This document shows, piece after piece, positions 47,300-59,875 of a stretch of 64,000 bases of DNA. Origin of the DNA: Euphorbia lathyris. Lineage: Eukaryota; Streptophyta; Magnoliopsida; Malpighiales; Euphorbiaceae. Below the pieces are notes generated by a model. It searched no databases. It was not told where the DNA came from and saw only the letters and a list, made by a program, of their open reading frames with translations. The stretch covers positions 33,389,501-33,453,500 of the forward strand of contig NC_088918.1 in assembly GCF_963576675.1 (NCBI RefSeq). Direction: 5' to 3'. Numbering within the stretch: position 1 is the first letter of the stretch; every line of letters begins with the position of its first letter. A program made the position numbers and the translations under genes.

Positions 47300-49913
47300 T
47301 TAATTGAATTTGAAATCATATGACATATAATTTTGAGATTTAATTTCTACATTGTTTATAGGTTTAGTGGTGAGGCCGTATCCGAATGGGAAGAGAGGGT
47401 CATAATGTTTATCTCCAACATTCATAGGCAGTTGATCCACAGTTTTGAACCATGTACTGGAAAGCTTTCCAGTGAAACCGTAATCACCAAATAGAACATC
47501 TGCAACGCCCTGGCCTTCAGTTCCAGGAAGCCATGCAGCAACAAGCGCATCAATGGAATCAACGTAGGGTTGGATTACAACTGGACGGCCAGAAACTACG
47601 ACGACGACACATTTGACAGCTCCACATACATTCTGGATGGTACTCGTGCCAGGGTCAGCGATTGTCAGGTTCATGCTGTCTCCCTGAGTTTCTGCATACG
47701 GGTGTTCTCCAACTACAACAATTGCATACGAGAACTCGTTTGACTTGACAAAGTTTGTGTCAGGGTTCTCCTGGTAGACGACTTGTGTGTTTGTATCAAT
47801 GGTATTATTTATGGCTTTAAGGATTGTAGTGCCTGTTAAAGATAATTAATAGAAGTCATGTCAGTTATTAAGCTTTATATTTGCAGGAGGTGGAGAGTTG
47901 AAAAATATACCAGTTGTTAGATTGTTTCCTGTCAGTCCTTGCCACTGAATTGTCCATCCACCACACTGATAACCAAGATTGTCAGCATGGCTACCAGCCA
48001 CAAGTATTTTCAGAGCTTTTTTGGGAAGGGGTAGCAATGGCTTATCAGCAGATTGGCCATTCTTCAGCAGCACAAGTGATTTCCTCACAGCTTCTCTAGC
48101 TAGTTCTCTGTGTTCCTGTTTCCAAATTACATCAGCTAATTAAGTAAGTATATTCCTTCCGCTGATATGAATAACTGATGAATATATATGTAGCTAACCT
48201 GACTGCCAAGCTGGTTCACAAGACTATCATCTGCGTAAGGGTTCTCAAAAAGACCCATTGTGAACTTGACGCTCAAAATTCGTCTTACTGCATCATTAAT
48301 TCGGCTCATAGGAATATAGTTGTTCTTCACCAGTAATGTGAGACCATCAATGAATTCTAAATAGTTGAATGGAACCATGATCTGCAGCATTAAATTATCA
48401 GAAAACATATGAAAACTTGATAAAGCGAAAAAGCTTTGGAAGTAAATTGACTTGCCATGTCAATTCCAGCAGTGATTCCTTCTAGGATGGAGTATGTATA
48501 ATTAGCATGGGGCGGAGAGGTGATCCTATCAATGCCTTCCCAATCTGAGATGACAAAACCCTGAAAAAGCAATACACAAACATTTGTGTGCAACTCTGAA
48601 ATTGTTCTTTTTTGTAAGTGATTAAGATGGAATTGATTCATGATCTCTCGTATTTTTTGGTGTTAGGAAATTTTCGTACCTTGAAGCGAAGAGTGTTTTT
48701 GAGAAATCTGGTGACCAAGTCGCGGTTAGCATGCATCTTGACACCATTCCAGCTAGAGTAGGAGACCATGACAGTGGAGACACCCTTCATTATGGAATTA
48801 TAGTAGGCAGGCATGTGAATGTTAAGCAAACCATTTCTGCTTATTACTGTATTGTTCTCGTTAATACCATGTGTTGTTCCTCCATCACCAACATAGTGCT
48901 TGGCACAAGCTGCAACTTTTGTTCTGTCAAATGCAGGGAATCACTTTATCTATAATGAAGAAAAGATCTGCTGTCTTAATCATGTAAAGAAGAAAGAACT
49001 TACTTGCCAGCAACAAATGGCACACCCTTGCGAGAGTTAGCAGGAATGTCTCCTTGTAATCCAGGTACTATTTCAGTCATTGCTTGAACAATCTTATGAT
49101 CTTCACTATAGCTTTCATAGCATCTACCCCATCTCGGATCTCTACAGACCTGTAGTGTAAACCCATATATAATTACAGGTGAATAGGAAACAAGTTTTTC
49201 TTTTTATATCCGAAAGAAGAACTAAAAAGAGTTACCGCAATACAAGGTGCGAAAGTATAAGGAATGCCTGTAGCTCTAACTTCCAGAGCAGTTGCAGCTC
49301 CTATCCTTTTAACAAGTTCAGGGTCCCTGTTTCAATGGCATTCACAACTATGAATCTAAATTCTAGTGAAAGATGATAATGATAATAAAATAAAAAAACA
49401 ACTTGCCTGGTGGCTCCAAGGCCAATATTATGAGCGAAAATTGTTGCATTGTAGACATTGTTGTGGCCATGAACAGCATCAATCCCATAAATCATAGGAA
49501 TTCCAAGTCGAGTAGATAAAGAACCCTTCTGAATCTCATTCACCATTTTAATCCATGTTTCTGCAGATGCCTGTTGTGCTGGAACACTTCCTCCTCCACT
49601 CAGCACACTCCCTACCAAAAACAAGTTAAAGTAGATTATTTATCTCTGCCATTATTTATAATCATGTATAGGGGTAAGAGACAGATGAATTATTGTTACC
49701 AATGAAGTACTTGCTCATGACTTCTGCGGAAGAAACGTTCCGTTCAATCTGTGTCATTTGGCCAATCTTTTCGGCTAATGTCATCCTTCTCATCAAGTCT
49801 TTTACTCGAACACCTACTGGTTGTTTTGGATCTTTGTATTTGATGTACTTTGCTTCTCCCATGGTTGCCCACAACACAACAAAACCCACCAAGAAGATGG
49901 GAAGTCTAGCCAT
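47300..49913 (-). CDS. Secreted GH3 beta-D-glucan exohydrolase / beta-glucosidase
   Basis: Nine exons on the minus strand: 49700-49913, 49407-49611, 49236-49326, 49004-49149, 48680-48923, 48456-48560, 48199-48381, 47911-48115 and 47300-47832, in frame throughout, 641 residues. A signal peptide (about 1-21) directs secretion. The GH3 barrel carries the nucleophile Asp306 in GFVISDWEG, and the second domain the acid/base Glu507 in [12 protein letters not shown], as in barley exohydrolase ExoI. Substrate-pocket stretches KHYVGDGGT and [12 protein letters not shown] are intact. It should remove glucose from wall beta-1,3/1,4-glucans or glucosides in the apoplast. Introns 2 and 6 need GC-AG splicing (donors GCAAGT). 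Exact substrate cannot be read from sequence. Confidence 0.93.
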
Positions 49914-50057
49914 TTCTGCAAATATTTTCCTTTAGCACCTAGAAAACAAACGAAATGCTGAATCAGAATACCTGTTTCAGACTATTTTTGCATAAAACAA
50001 GAAGAAACTTCAAACCATAAATGCAATCAAACAGTGAAAAGAAATCAAATTAGAGAG

Positions 50058-50065
50058 TATTTATA
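50058..50065 (-). promoter_or_regulatory. TATA box of the GH3 gene
   Basis: Reads TATAAATA on the minus strand, about 145 bases before the ATG at 49913, a normal plant spacing. Confidence 0.55.
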
Positions 50066-51866
50066 AACTGTAGAGCATTTTGTATTCCCAATTATCATTC
50101 TGATACGTTTCTTCATCCAACATTGGAAGGAAACATGTGTAAGAGAGTTTATATTATGATTTCACCATTTTAATCTGAAGAAAATCTTCAACTTACAGAA
50201 GGAAATGAGGGAGAAACAAGAATAACCCAATTCAGAATAGTTTAGGGATAGTCTAGAGATGGTATATGTACACAAGGAATTATTAAATTCAGTCTGAACA
50301 GTTGGGATTGGATGAGGATAGAATCAGATGACTTGTCTTAACTAATTTCAGTTTTTAAAATGTTTATCTATTTTTATATTACATATTGATTCATTGACTT
50401 TGATTATCTAATTGTCTGGTTTTTGCGTGTGAAAGTTGTTGTGTTTCTTCTAGTTGTTGCCTGCAATATCTTTGAATCCACTTAATCATGTAAATTTAGA
50501 ATTCAACAGCTGATTTCATAACCATTGGATTGGGGGATTTGTCTCTTTATTTATGGCCATATCAAAAATATTCATCACATGAAATGATTTTCTGCCTTTG
50601 GATTTAAGACATCTTTTATAATTTGTGCATGATCAATCATAGTTTTATCAATTGATATTTATTTTAATTAGTTTTAATCAATGCACAAGAATGAAAAGGT
50701 AAATATATATATATATAAAAAAAGACAGGACAATAGATTGTTCTAAATGGCTTTGCATTTTTCGTGCATCCAACTATTCAATCAGAAAAGTCAATTCTGA
50801 AATACTGCTCAATCATAGCTTGATTAAACACCTATATACCAAAGGAAAAGCACACAGAAACTAAAAAAAATTAAATGGTGTAATACATTTCGAGCTTGTA
50901 TACAGTTCGATTATTGTAAGTAAGTTTAAGGGCAAATGAACCACTTAAGAAGTTGAGATTAATTGATCAATTTAAGTAAATTCAAGAGGTAATTAGGATG
51001 TTACAAAATATAAAAAGGCATTGATTTTTAGGAGATAAAGATGTACTAATAGCACCAAATTTTGGTCAGATTGTTGAGGCTGGCCTAAATAGAATTTATA
51101 TTATTGATAACTACAATTTGATTTGTAGTAAATGGTGAGTCAGATAGACAATTAATTTCTTAGTTTCAAACTAGAAGAAAAATAAAAAGTGGGTTTGAGA
51201 TTTGGAAAGCTAATTAAGAAAATAAAGAACAACAAAATAAAATAAATTGCAAAACATCTAATTCAAGAAATTGGGTTCATGTTGATCCTTAGTTTTATAA
51301 GATAAACAAAATACTTATCCAAATCTTTAATTAAAGAGACTATAGAGTATGAAACTGATTAAAATATCAAGATTAATTCTAATTGAGATGAAAGAATGAA
51401 GCATGTCTAATTGAAGAATATACCGCATTAGGTTTAAAAAAGTTTATTAGTAATAGAAACTGATTAAAATTTGTTCTCAATCAATCTCGAACAAAAACAC
51501 ATTTGCTTAAGATCGATTTTGGCTATATGGTGCAATAGTTAAATATAATTATGAATGGAAAATAAACACTTAGTAACAGAAGATTGAATAGAATTCAAGA
51601 ATCAAAAGATGAAGTGCAAAAGAGATTCTAAGAGATAATAAATAAATTGAAATTGAAGTATAAAAAACCTCACAACATTAATTAAATGTATTCTCACGCT
51701 TAGATTAGAAAATAAAACCAAGCCACACAAATAAAATTATGTAAATTTTAAATTGATCCCAAAAGAATTCACTAGTAGAAACACCTCATTTGTAACGCCT
51801 TAATTGTAAATGTTCACTTTTGAGAAAACAGACATGTTATCTTTCCTATTACTAATACTCGAGTAT
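50066..51866. other. Upstream DNA of the GH3 gene, no gene seen
   Basis: AT-rich sequence holding the promoter side of the GH3 gene. No open frame, MITE ends or repeat could be supported. Confidence 0.4.
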
Positions 51867-51879
51867 ATGTAACGGGTTT

Positions 51880-52595
51880 AAGGGGAAAGGTTAGTGAGAA
51901 AAGGTCTCCCTTCTCTCTAACCTTATCACTTCCCCCCTCCTTGCTTTTCATCCGCCGCCCTCTCCCTTCTATTCTCCTCTTGCTTTCTGGAAAATATCAT
52001 TTTTTTCCCATCTTCTTCATCTTCCTCACAACAAATCCTAAGTTGTTTCTATCAAGTTGAGGAGGAAGAAGGAAGCTTGTCTTCCTTCTTCCTCCTCCCC
52101 CTGTTTTTGTTTTTTTCTGTGTGTTAGTTGTTTTTCTTTTGGTGTGTATCAGCTTATTTTAGTTGGATCTATATTTTATCCCATCTCTGGATCCGTTTGA
52201 AGTACATCTGTTGGTTAAGATTTTTGCTTTTGTAATCTTTTCTGTTGTAGCAAGTGCAGAAAAGGTAGATTTTATCCGTAGATCACTGGATCTACGTGGT
52301 TGCAAAAGAAAGAACATAGATCCGAAGTTTCAGAATGGTTCAAAGCATGAAGATTGGTCTTCGGTTGTTCTGCTGCGTATATGGGGTTACGATAAATATA
52401 TGCTTCAACGTTTTTCTATTTTAGTTGTACCTTTAATGGTCTTTTTGGCTCTTCGTAGTCTGTTTCTTGCCCTTGTGGATCTTGTATTAGGCTTAGCCTA
52501 TATATATGTGAGGTTTTATTCCTTATAATTGTCATCATGTACTATCAATTTTATCTTTTAATGAAATTTTAGCTTTTCCTATCAAAAAAAAAAAA
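51880..52595 (+). mobile_element. 716-bp poly(A) retroposon with 13-bp target duplication
   Basis: The direct repeat ATGTAACGGGTTT flanks it exactly (51867-51879 and 52596-52608), and the insert ends in a run of 13 A residues. Its 3' end, GCTTTTCCTATC plus poly(A), resembles that of the LINE at 53333 (CCTTTTCCTACC plus poly(A)), so it was probably mobilised by the same kind of machinery. The first part has a hairpin (GGTTAGTGAGAAAAGG mirrored by TCTCTAACC) and a pyrimidine-rich leader. A frame of 121 codons (52163-52528) is hydrophobic at both ends and unrecognised. It could be a SINE-like derivative of a LINE or a processed copy of an unknown transcript. Confidence 0.8.
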
Positions 52596-52859
52596 ATGTA
52601 ACGGGTTTTGTTTAAACCCATAATAAATAACCCATAATAAATAAGTTACTTTTACAAATTGACTCACAGACACGACTTTATATACATTTTTGTTCTCTAT
52701 ACTTAACGATTGCTTTTCTCATTATGGTCCATATGCGCTTTCTCCTCCGTCTCGTCTTGTGGCTTGTTTCATATGTTCGTGGAATAATGTTTCTCCTCTA
52801 TTTGACTAAATAGTATTATGTGCGTGACGTCTTATTCTCATTACGGTCCAAATCCAAAG

Positions 52860-53330
52860 CATGATAAAGACTCCAGACTCACTTCAACAGGTCTGAAATG
52901 TTCGATGCGGCCCAAGCCCAACAATCTCTAAGCTTCTAACATCAGCACCTCAGAGGATCTTCTAGAATCCTACGAGATAAAAGATTCTTCACCGGGTTCA
53001 GACTCTTTGAGGGATCAGGAATCCTAGTTCCGTAAGGATTCCCACAGAAGATGACAACTTTAAACGTAATCAAACGCTATAAATACACGTATAAGCACAA
53101 GGTTTGGTACGTTAACTATTATCTCTAAACTAGTTCATATCTTTCCATTCAGTGCTAACTTATAAACTGACTTAGACATTGGAGCGGGTTTACCGGACTG
53201 TGATCCAGTCTGACTTGTAGACTATCTTGTAGATACCAACACAACGTCGATGGGTCCTGACCCATGAGGTATTGGTCAAGTGTCTTAGTGGGCTTGTCTA
53301 TTCTGGCCCATAATTCTTATCAATACATAT
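52860..53330 (+). repeat. Gypsy LTR fragment next to the LINE
   Basis: Has CTATAAATAC (53080-53089), GTTAACTATTATCTC, ACTAGTTCATA and CTGACTTAGACATTGGAGCGGG in order, related to 42540-43212 (-) and to the LTR remnant at 8820-9300 (-). It stops at the LINE tail. Left end unresolved. Confidence 0.55.
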
Positions 53331-53380
53331 TCTTTTTTTGGTAGGAAAAGGAAAGAAAGGACAAACAAAACACCAAAAAA

Positions 53381-56300
53381 CTAACCTGGGATTAGCCTGG
53401 GAAAGCTAACCCCAACCCGATCATCAGAAAGCATAGAAAAAAGGAAGTCCGGAGGCGACGAGAATGTGGAGACTCCTAACATCCTCATATGGCCCTCTGC
53501 AGCAAGGCGGTCAGCAACCCTGTTCTGTTCCCTGAAGACATGATCAAAGTTGATGGTGTCGAAGGAAGAACATAACCTTTTGATCCCTTTTACTAAATTT
53601 TGGCTGCTCAAACATAAAGCTTTATTTTCAGAGATAATTTTAACTGCTTCCAAGTTGTCAGATTCCACGAGCAGACTTTTTACACCCAGACTTTTGGCGA
53701 GCCTAAGCCCAGAGAAGATTCCCTAGAGCTCAGCAGTGAAGGAAGATCCCACTCCTAGGTTCTGAGCAAAGCCAGACACCCAAGCACCACCAGCGTCTCT
53801 TAAGACCCCACCAGCCGCAATCCTACCATCTGGCAGACAGGAGCCATCAGTATTCAACTTCACTGTCCCTTCACCAGGTCTACTCCAACCCACTAAGTGA
53901 ACCTCATTCCTCTGGCTAGTATTAGATAAACTCTCCTCCTTAAAGCTCTTAATAATAGTGTTAATTTTTTTAGAGAAAAAAGCAAGTAAATTAGGAAAGA
54001 TACCTTCTCCAAAAATATTAGCAATCCTCCACTGCCAAAGCTGGTGACAGACAACGGCAAAGAGAATAGCACCATGCTCCAGCTCAGGCAATAACAAACC
54101 CTTAACACCATCTATAAACCAATCATGACTAGGATAGGCCAAGAAATTTGGTAGCAAATGACCCGGTAGAATTTCCCTCCACACATTTTTGCTCTTCACA
54201 CAATCTCTAAGAGCATGGCAGGTAGTTTCAGACTGGACTATGCATCTACTATAAGTATCAGCCTCTACTAAATGCCGTCTTTTCCTTTCCACGTTTGTAA
54301 GCAACCTGTCTTTAGCACCAAGCCACAGGAAACTCCTAATACGACAGGGAACCTTCAAGGCCCAAATGTTCTTCCAAGCGACAGAAGGAGGAGAGTCCAA
54401 GTTGATATAGAACGCCTCAAACGCAGATTTACAGGAATAGGTCCCGTTATTCATAAGGGACCAACAGTGAATATCCTCATCTTCCTCCTTACTACTCACT
54501 TTAACTCCCATAATCTTCAGGAGCATTTCCAGATTTAGGCAGGCCTCAAAATTCGACCAAATCCAATCTCCCTCTGAGTCCACCACATCAGCAATACTCC
54601 AATTATGGATCTCCAGAGGCGGAGGAGAAGTACACACCTCTAATAAAGGCTTCATCCCCAGCCAGGTGTCGTTCCAAAAACTAATAGATTTGCCATTGCC
54701 CATCGGCCAACCAATCCCAGAGCAAAACTCTGAGAACATTGCATTAACTCCTTTCCATAAGAAGGAACAATTAAGAGCTCTCTCTTTAGGGCCCCCAAAA
54801 CCTTATCCTTTCTGTATTTCCCACACAATAACCGAACCCATAGAGCCGACGGGGATTGCCACATTCTCTAAAGAAGCTTCATTAACATAACTTTATTATT
54901 GTCTCTAGCTTGTTTAATCCCTAAACCTCCCCTATCTTTAGGTTGGCAGACTTCTTTCCAAGGAACCAGATGAACTTTATTCCCCTCTTCCAAGTTTCCC
55001 CACAAGAACCGATGATTGATTTTATCAAGGCCATTAAGAACAGGTTCTGGCAACTTACAAGCTTGCATTAAGTGATTGGGAACAACACAGTTCACCGATT
55101 GGATCAAGGTAAGCTGGCCCGCCAGAGAAAGGGATTTAACTTTCCAATTAGCACACTTCTTATTAGTTTTGTCAAAGATCTCTTTAAAAGAAGCTTTCGA
55201 AACTCTATCACTGTGGAGAGGAACCCCCAGATAGTTACCAAAGGCCTTGGTTAGAGGGATATCGAAAATCTCACTCAATTTATTACAGACTCTTTGGTCC
55301 ATATTATTAGAGCACAACATCCTAGACTTTTGGATGTTAAGCTTTTGACCTGAGGCAGAACAAAAGTTAGTAAGGATATCCATGATCACACCAATTTGCT
55401 CCTCACTTCCTTCCACAAAGATCATCACATCATCAGCAAAGAACAAATGAGTGATAGGGGGACATAATTTATTAATGGAAACCGGATGAAGCCTCCCAGT
55501 GCTAACAACATCTTGGATAAGATGAGTAAGCCTCTCCATAATGATAACAAATAAGAACGGGATCATAGGATCCCCCTGACGGATACCCCGGGAAGGAGTA
55601 AACTCCTCAGATAAATCCCCATTAATCAAAACTTGGAAGACATGAGAAGAGATACAAACCTCAATTAATTTTCTCCAATTATCCGGAATCCCAGCTCTCT
55701 CCAAACAGTCCAGAAGAAAACTCCAGTTAATCCGATCATAAGCTTTTTCCAGATCCAACTTAAGAGCCACAATACCACGCTTACCCTTTTTGACCTTCAT
55801 CGAATGAACCATCTCCTGTGCAATCATAATGTTATCCATCATCTATCTCCCCGGGACAAAACTACCTTGATTCTGGCTAGTAATCTCAGGAAGAATACAC
55901 TGAAGTCTATTAGCCACGATTTTGGTAACCACTTTATAAATCACATTGCAAAGACTAATAGGTCTCATCTGTAAGAAAGAGGAAGGCTTCTCCACTTTAG
56001 GAATCAGGACCAGAAGAGTTTTATTCACAAGCCTAATATCCTCAGACCCTTCAAAAACCCCTTTAATAAAACTGTATACTCCCTCATTTACAGTTTCCCA
56101 ATGCTTATGATAAAAGTCAGTCGGGAGCCCATCAACCCCAGGAGCTTTAGAAGCACCTATGCTAAACACTGCCTGGCCAATCTCTTTCAGATCAATAGGG
56201 TGAAAAGCTTCAATAACCTTATATTCACAAACCGTCGAAAACGTAGACCTAGACAGAGCTCCATCCAAATCCACCGGGTCTTCTTTAAATAACTCTTTGT

Positions 56301-57476
56301 AGAAATTGAGGGCCAAAAGACGGATCTCCTCATCCTCATAAACCCAATTACCATTAGGATCTTTGATAGCATCAATCCGATTTTTATGTCTTCTGATAAC
56401 CGTAGACAGATGAAAATACCTTGTATTACGATCTCCATCTTTAATCCAAGACTTCCTTGTTTCTGAAACCAAAGTAACTCCTCTTGCTTCAGCACTGCTT
56501 CCAACTCATTATAGAGGGATCTAAGGAGACAACTTAGACTATGATCAAACTTGATTTCTAAGATACGTTGGATGCCTTCCATCCTTCTCAGAATTTTCTG
56601 TTTCCTCCTGATAATATGGCAAAAAATGTTCTTATTCCAGCTCACCACATTACTTCTGAAACCCTCCGCAGCCAATAAGACATTAGAATGGGGTTTCCAA
56701 TTATCATGCACAAAGTTCTTAAACTCCGGGTGAGATTCCCAAGCCACAAGATACCTAAAAGGTCTTTCCCCTCTCGGACGAGGAGCCCTCACCAATCTGA
56801 CTAGGATAAGACAATAATCTGAATGAAGGAAGGGAAGATTCAACACAGCCGCATCCGAAAACCTGCTCTGAGCAACTCTATTGGCATAGACTTTGTCCAA
56901 ACGAACAAAGGTACTATTACGTTTCCAAGTAAATTTATGTCCAGCAGCACCAAGATCTGTAAGACCACACAAATCCATATCATTTCTATGATTAAGACAC
57001 ATATTAATATAGTGGTTCCCTCCCCCTCTTTGATCACTCATGACCGCGATATCATTCAAATCACCGGCAACAAACCAGGCCACCACCATACTCCTACTTA
57101 ACGAAAACAAAACCCCCCAAAGACGTTTACGATTGGCCAGAATAGGATCAGCATACACAATAGTGATAATGAGGGGTTTATTACCAGGGTAAGTAACTTT
57201 ACTATGAATAAATTGTTTATCCATTTTTACAATATCAAATTGAACCAGATTAGGCTTCCAAAAAAGCCAAATACCACCAGCTCGGCCAATAGCCTCTACT
57301 CTGACACACTTCCAACTTCTAAATAAATTAACCACCTCATCTGCTTTAGCTCCACTGATCTTAGTTTCCAGTAAAGCAAAACAAGACGGGTTGAACTGTT
57401 TAATTAAATCCTTAACATGGATACGGGTCGCATTGCTTGCCGCTCCTCTAACATTCCATACAAACAAATTCATCAA
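53381..57476 (-). pseudogene. LINE ORF2: endonuclease, reverse transcriptase, RNase H
   Basis: The endonuclease starts at 57476 (FVWNVRGA, LLETK, AGDLNDI, RLDKVYAN). Its final motif reads HSDYC where SDH is expected, so the catalytic His is lost. A frame change follows near 56470. RT covers 56472-54868 with FADD (FFADDVMIF near 55430); it is broken by a stop at 55843 in the FVPGR region and by another at 54868, and a further frame change lies near 54770. The zinc region (RCIVQSETTCHALRDC near 54220) and RNase H (LNTDGSC, FTAEL, a stop at 53723, then ESDNLEA and NRVADRLAAEG) complete the plant L1 order. Its enzyme would have nicked target DNA and copied the RNA there. Confidence 0.88.
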
Positions 57477-57506
57477 AAGAGGACAACAAACACATGCCCA
57501 ACCAAA

Positions 57507-58992
57507 CTAAACCAAATATTTGTTTGGGGCTCCTACGAGCCTAGAAGATGTAAATGCAGACCCCCTTTTTTCCATGAAACCAAAAGAAGTTTGGATAGTT
57601 TTATGACTACCCTTAAGCTTCTTCATATTCATCTTATTAACCCCTATGGTTTTCCCATTTCTAGCCTCAATACTGAGTTTAGAAAAACTAACCTCTTTAT
57701 TCAACTCTGAAACTTGAGGAATTTGAACCAGAGGACCATTCTGGGAGACTTCTTTGGATTCAAATAGAGGGTTGACTGTCTCCATATTATTTTCAGCTGG
57801 ATCTGCAGGTTCTAAGTCCGACATCTCTAACTCTGCTTGATCATCAATAGGTTTAGGGTCTTGCTCTTCATCCACGGGAAGAACCCCAAATCTGGAACCA
57901 GAACATACCTCCAAAGGGTTGCTAGAAGTCACACCTTTCTTTGAACTAGCTAACTCCTTACTGCCATAATCACTCTAGAGCAGGATCTGATCATTAATAA
58001 TGTCAGGAGGGAGATTATTGGCAATAGGAGCGCGTGTCCTTCTTCTCCCAAAACGCTTTGCAACCATCAGGGTCCGAAACTCCTCCCATCCCCTTGGATA
58101 CCCTCATCCTTGGCTATGATAACATCAACAACATCCTCCTTGACCTTCCTCTTCTTAGGACAACCCTCATAAGTATGTCCAAATATCCCACATTCATAGC
58201 AGATATTATGGATCCCTTCATACTCAATAAAATATATTGTATGTTGTAAACAAAATTTAGACAAAAGGGGTTTAGCTAGATCTATTTCAATACAAACCCT
58301 AGCAAATTTGCCTCTTTCAGCTCCAATAGTGGTTTTATCCACATGATGGACTCTCCCAACAAGTCCAGCAATTTTCTTTAGGAATATTTCATTATAATAC
58401 TCAATTGGGAGACCCAGGAATCTCACCAAGACAGAACCCTATTAACTGAACAATCCCTAGGGTTAAAGTTAGGGACCCAAGGCCTTATGGCCAGAACATG
58501 ATTAGATATAATATATGGACCCCATTAATAACCACCTCATAATCCTCAGCCTGTGTAAACTTAATCACATAATAATCATTTTCTAAATCAGTGATACTGA
58601 CTTTCCCTTTTTTAGCCCATTGCGCACGGATTCTTTGAGCAAAATAATTAAATCCAATTTTTTTTCCCTAGGACAGTCACTATTAGGGACAACTTCCATT
58701 TAGAACGCAATGACCGTTTATCAGCCGAGGTCAAACGAATCACCGGACACAACGGGTCTTGTTCCTCATCCTCCTCATCTGAATCTGATAGAATTTTGTC
58801 TAAGTCTTCCTCCTCCATCCCTCCGTGTAAGGATGGATCCTCCTCCACAACACCCATGACCGTATCCTTCCAAGATAATTTAGTCAATCCTGGGCACAAA
58901 GAGGAAACAATTGCCTCCGAAAGGCCCCCCATCGCAACCTCTTGGCTGTAACCCAAAATTCCCGAATCCTTCACCCCCAACCCTGCACCATG
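57507..58992 (-). pseudogene. LINE ORF1 with DUF4283-type domain and zinc knuckle
   Basis: Broken ORF1. The N-terminal part (to 58648) has an acidic stretch and then SKWKLSLIVTVLGKK, the start of the DUF4283 domain. A frame change in an A run near 58655 follows. The middle (58067-58429) reads VRFLGLPIEYYN, GKFARVCIEIDLAKPL and the knuckle CYECGIFGHTYEGC. The C-terminal part (57507-57932) is unrecognised. ORF1 proteins bind LINE RNA. The first dozen codons of the frame at 59028 come from the copia LTR, not from the LINE. Confidence 0.82.
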
Positions 58993-59275
58993 TGTTGGTC
59001 CCGTGTAATGTAATAGGATTAGTTCCAAGGGGGGGGGGTTAGGAACTAATGTAACTTTTTCGCTTAATTGCTGACTTAATTTAATTCTTTAACCAACTTC
59101 AGTTAGTTTAGGTCAGCAAGGTTGAGCGCGATGCAAGACAGCTTTAGTCAGAAGCTGACTAGAACCGTTTTACTTGTGAGTTGGGAATTAACACTTAAGG
59201 TCAGCTTCCAACTCAGCACTCTGATTACTCAGCGTCAGCTTATACAGATTATATACTGAGTAATTTAAACAAGCA

Positions 59276-59352
<77 letters not shown>

Positions 59353-59875
59353 GAGAATGGTTAGAAATTACTCAGTAGTCTTATCCTGGTTCGGCCTCAC
59401 CGCATACGTCCAGTCCCTAGAATCCTTCCGGGCTTTTTCAATCCACTACTGAGCTCTTTAAAGGTAGAGCACAAACCGTTTACAAGCAATTGAGTATGCA
59501 AGAGTACCGTCCTCTATTCGTCTACTCAACCCTACTGAGCGTTATAACCAAACACTAAGATTTTCTTTACCGCTGAGTACTAAAACCGAGTACTCAGCAC
59601 CACTCTCTCAATCTTTACAATTGATACAAATTTGTTCTTTCTAGATGAAGAACACTTTAGATGAATACAAATTCAATTTAGACTTTTACACAGAGATAGG
59701 ATTTGGGTGTAAGAATTTGCTTTTTCTTGTTTGTATGTGCTTGTATGTATGCTTTTCTTTTTGTACTTCGGCAAAAGATCCAAGTGATGAACTTGTCCTT
59801 TTATAGTGAAATCTGATGCTTCAATCATTTGAATTCGGATGTATTCGTTGAATTCAAACGGTCTTCTTGCGTCAT
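58993..59875 (-). repeat. Copia LTR piece inserted in the LINE and cut by a gypsy element
   Basis: Starts TGTTGGTCCCGTG on the plus strand, the inverse of the LTR 3' end seen at 5291, followed by the same GTTAGGAACTA region. The inverse of TATAAAAGG near 59800 is its TATA box. The expected outer end is absent because the gypsy LTR begins at 59876; the remainder should lie beyond the gypsy element. Whether it is a solo LTR or part of a whole element cannot be decided here. Confidence 0.82.
59277..59348. repeat. CA(6)TA(30) compound microsatellite inside the copia LTR
   Basis: CA from 59277 to 59288, then TA to 59348, just after AAACAAGCAA, the inverted equivalent of the solo-LTR position at 41046. 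Confidence 0.95.

Larger units (their letters stand above)
53333..58992 (-). mobile_element. Nearly full-length L1-type LINE, inactive, cut at its 5' side
   Basis: On the minus strand: ORF1 (57507-58992), ORF2 with endonuclease, RT, zinc region and RNase H (53381-57476), short 3' UTR and a poly(A) tail seen as T at 53333-53339. The 5' end is missing because the copia LTR at 58993 interrupts ORF1; the rest probably lies beyond the window. Stops and frame changes show it cannot move by itself. Confidence 0.9.
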
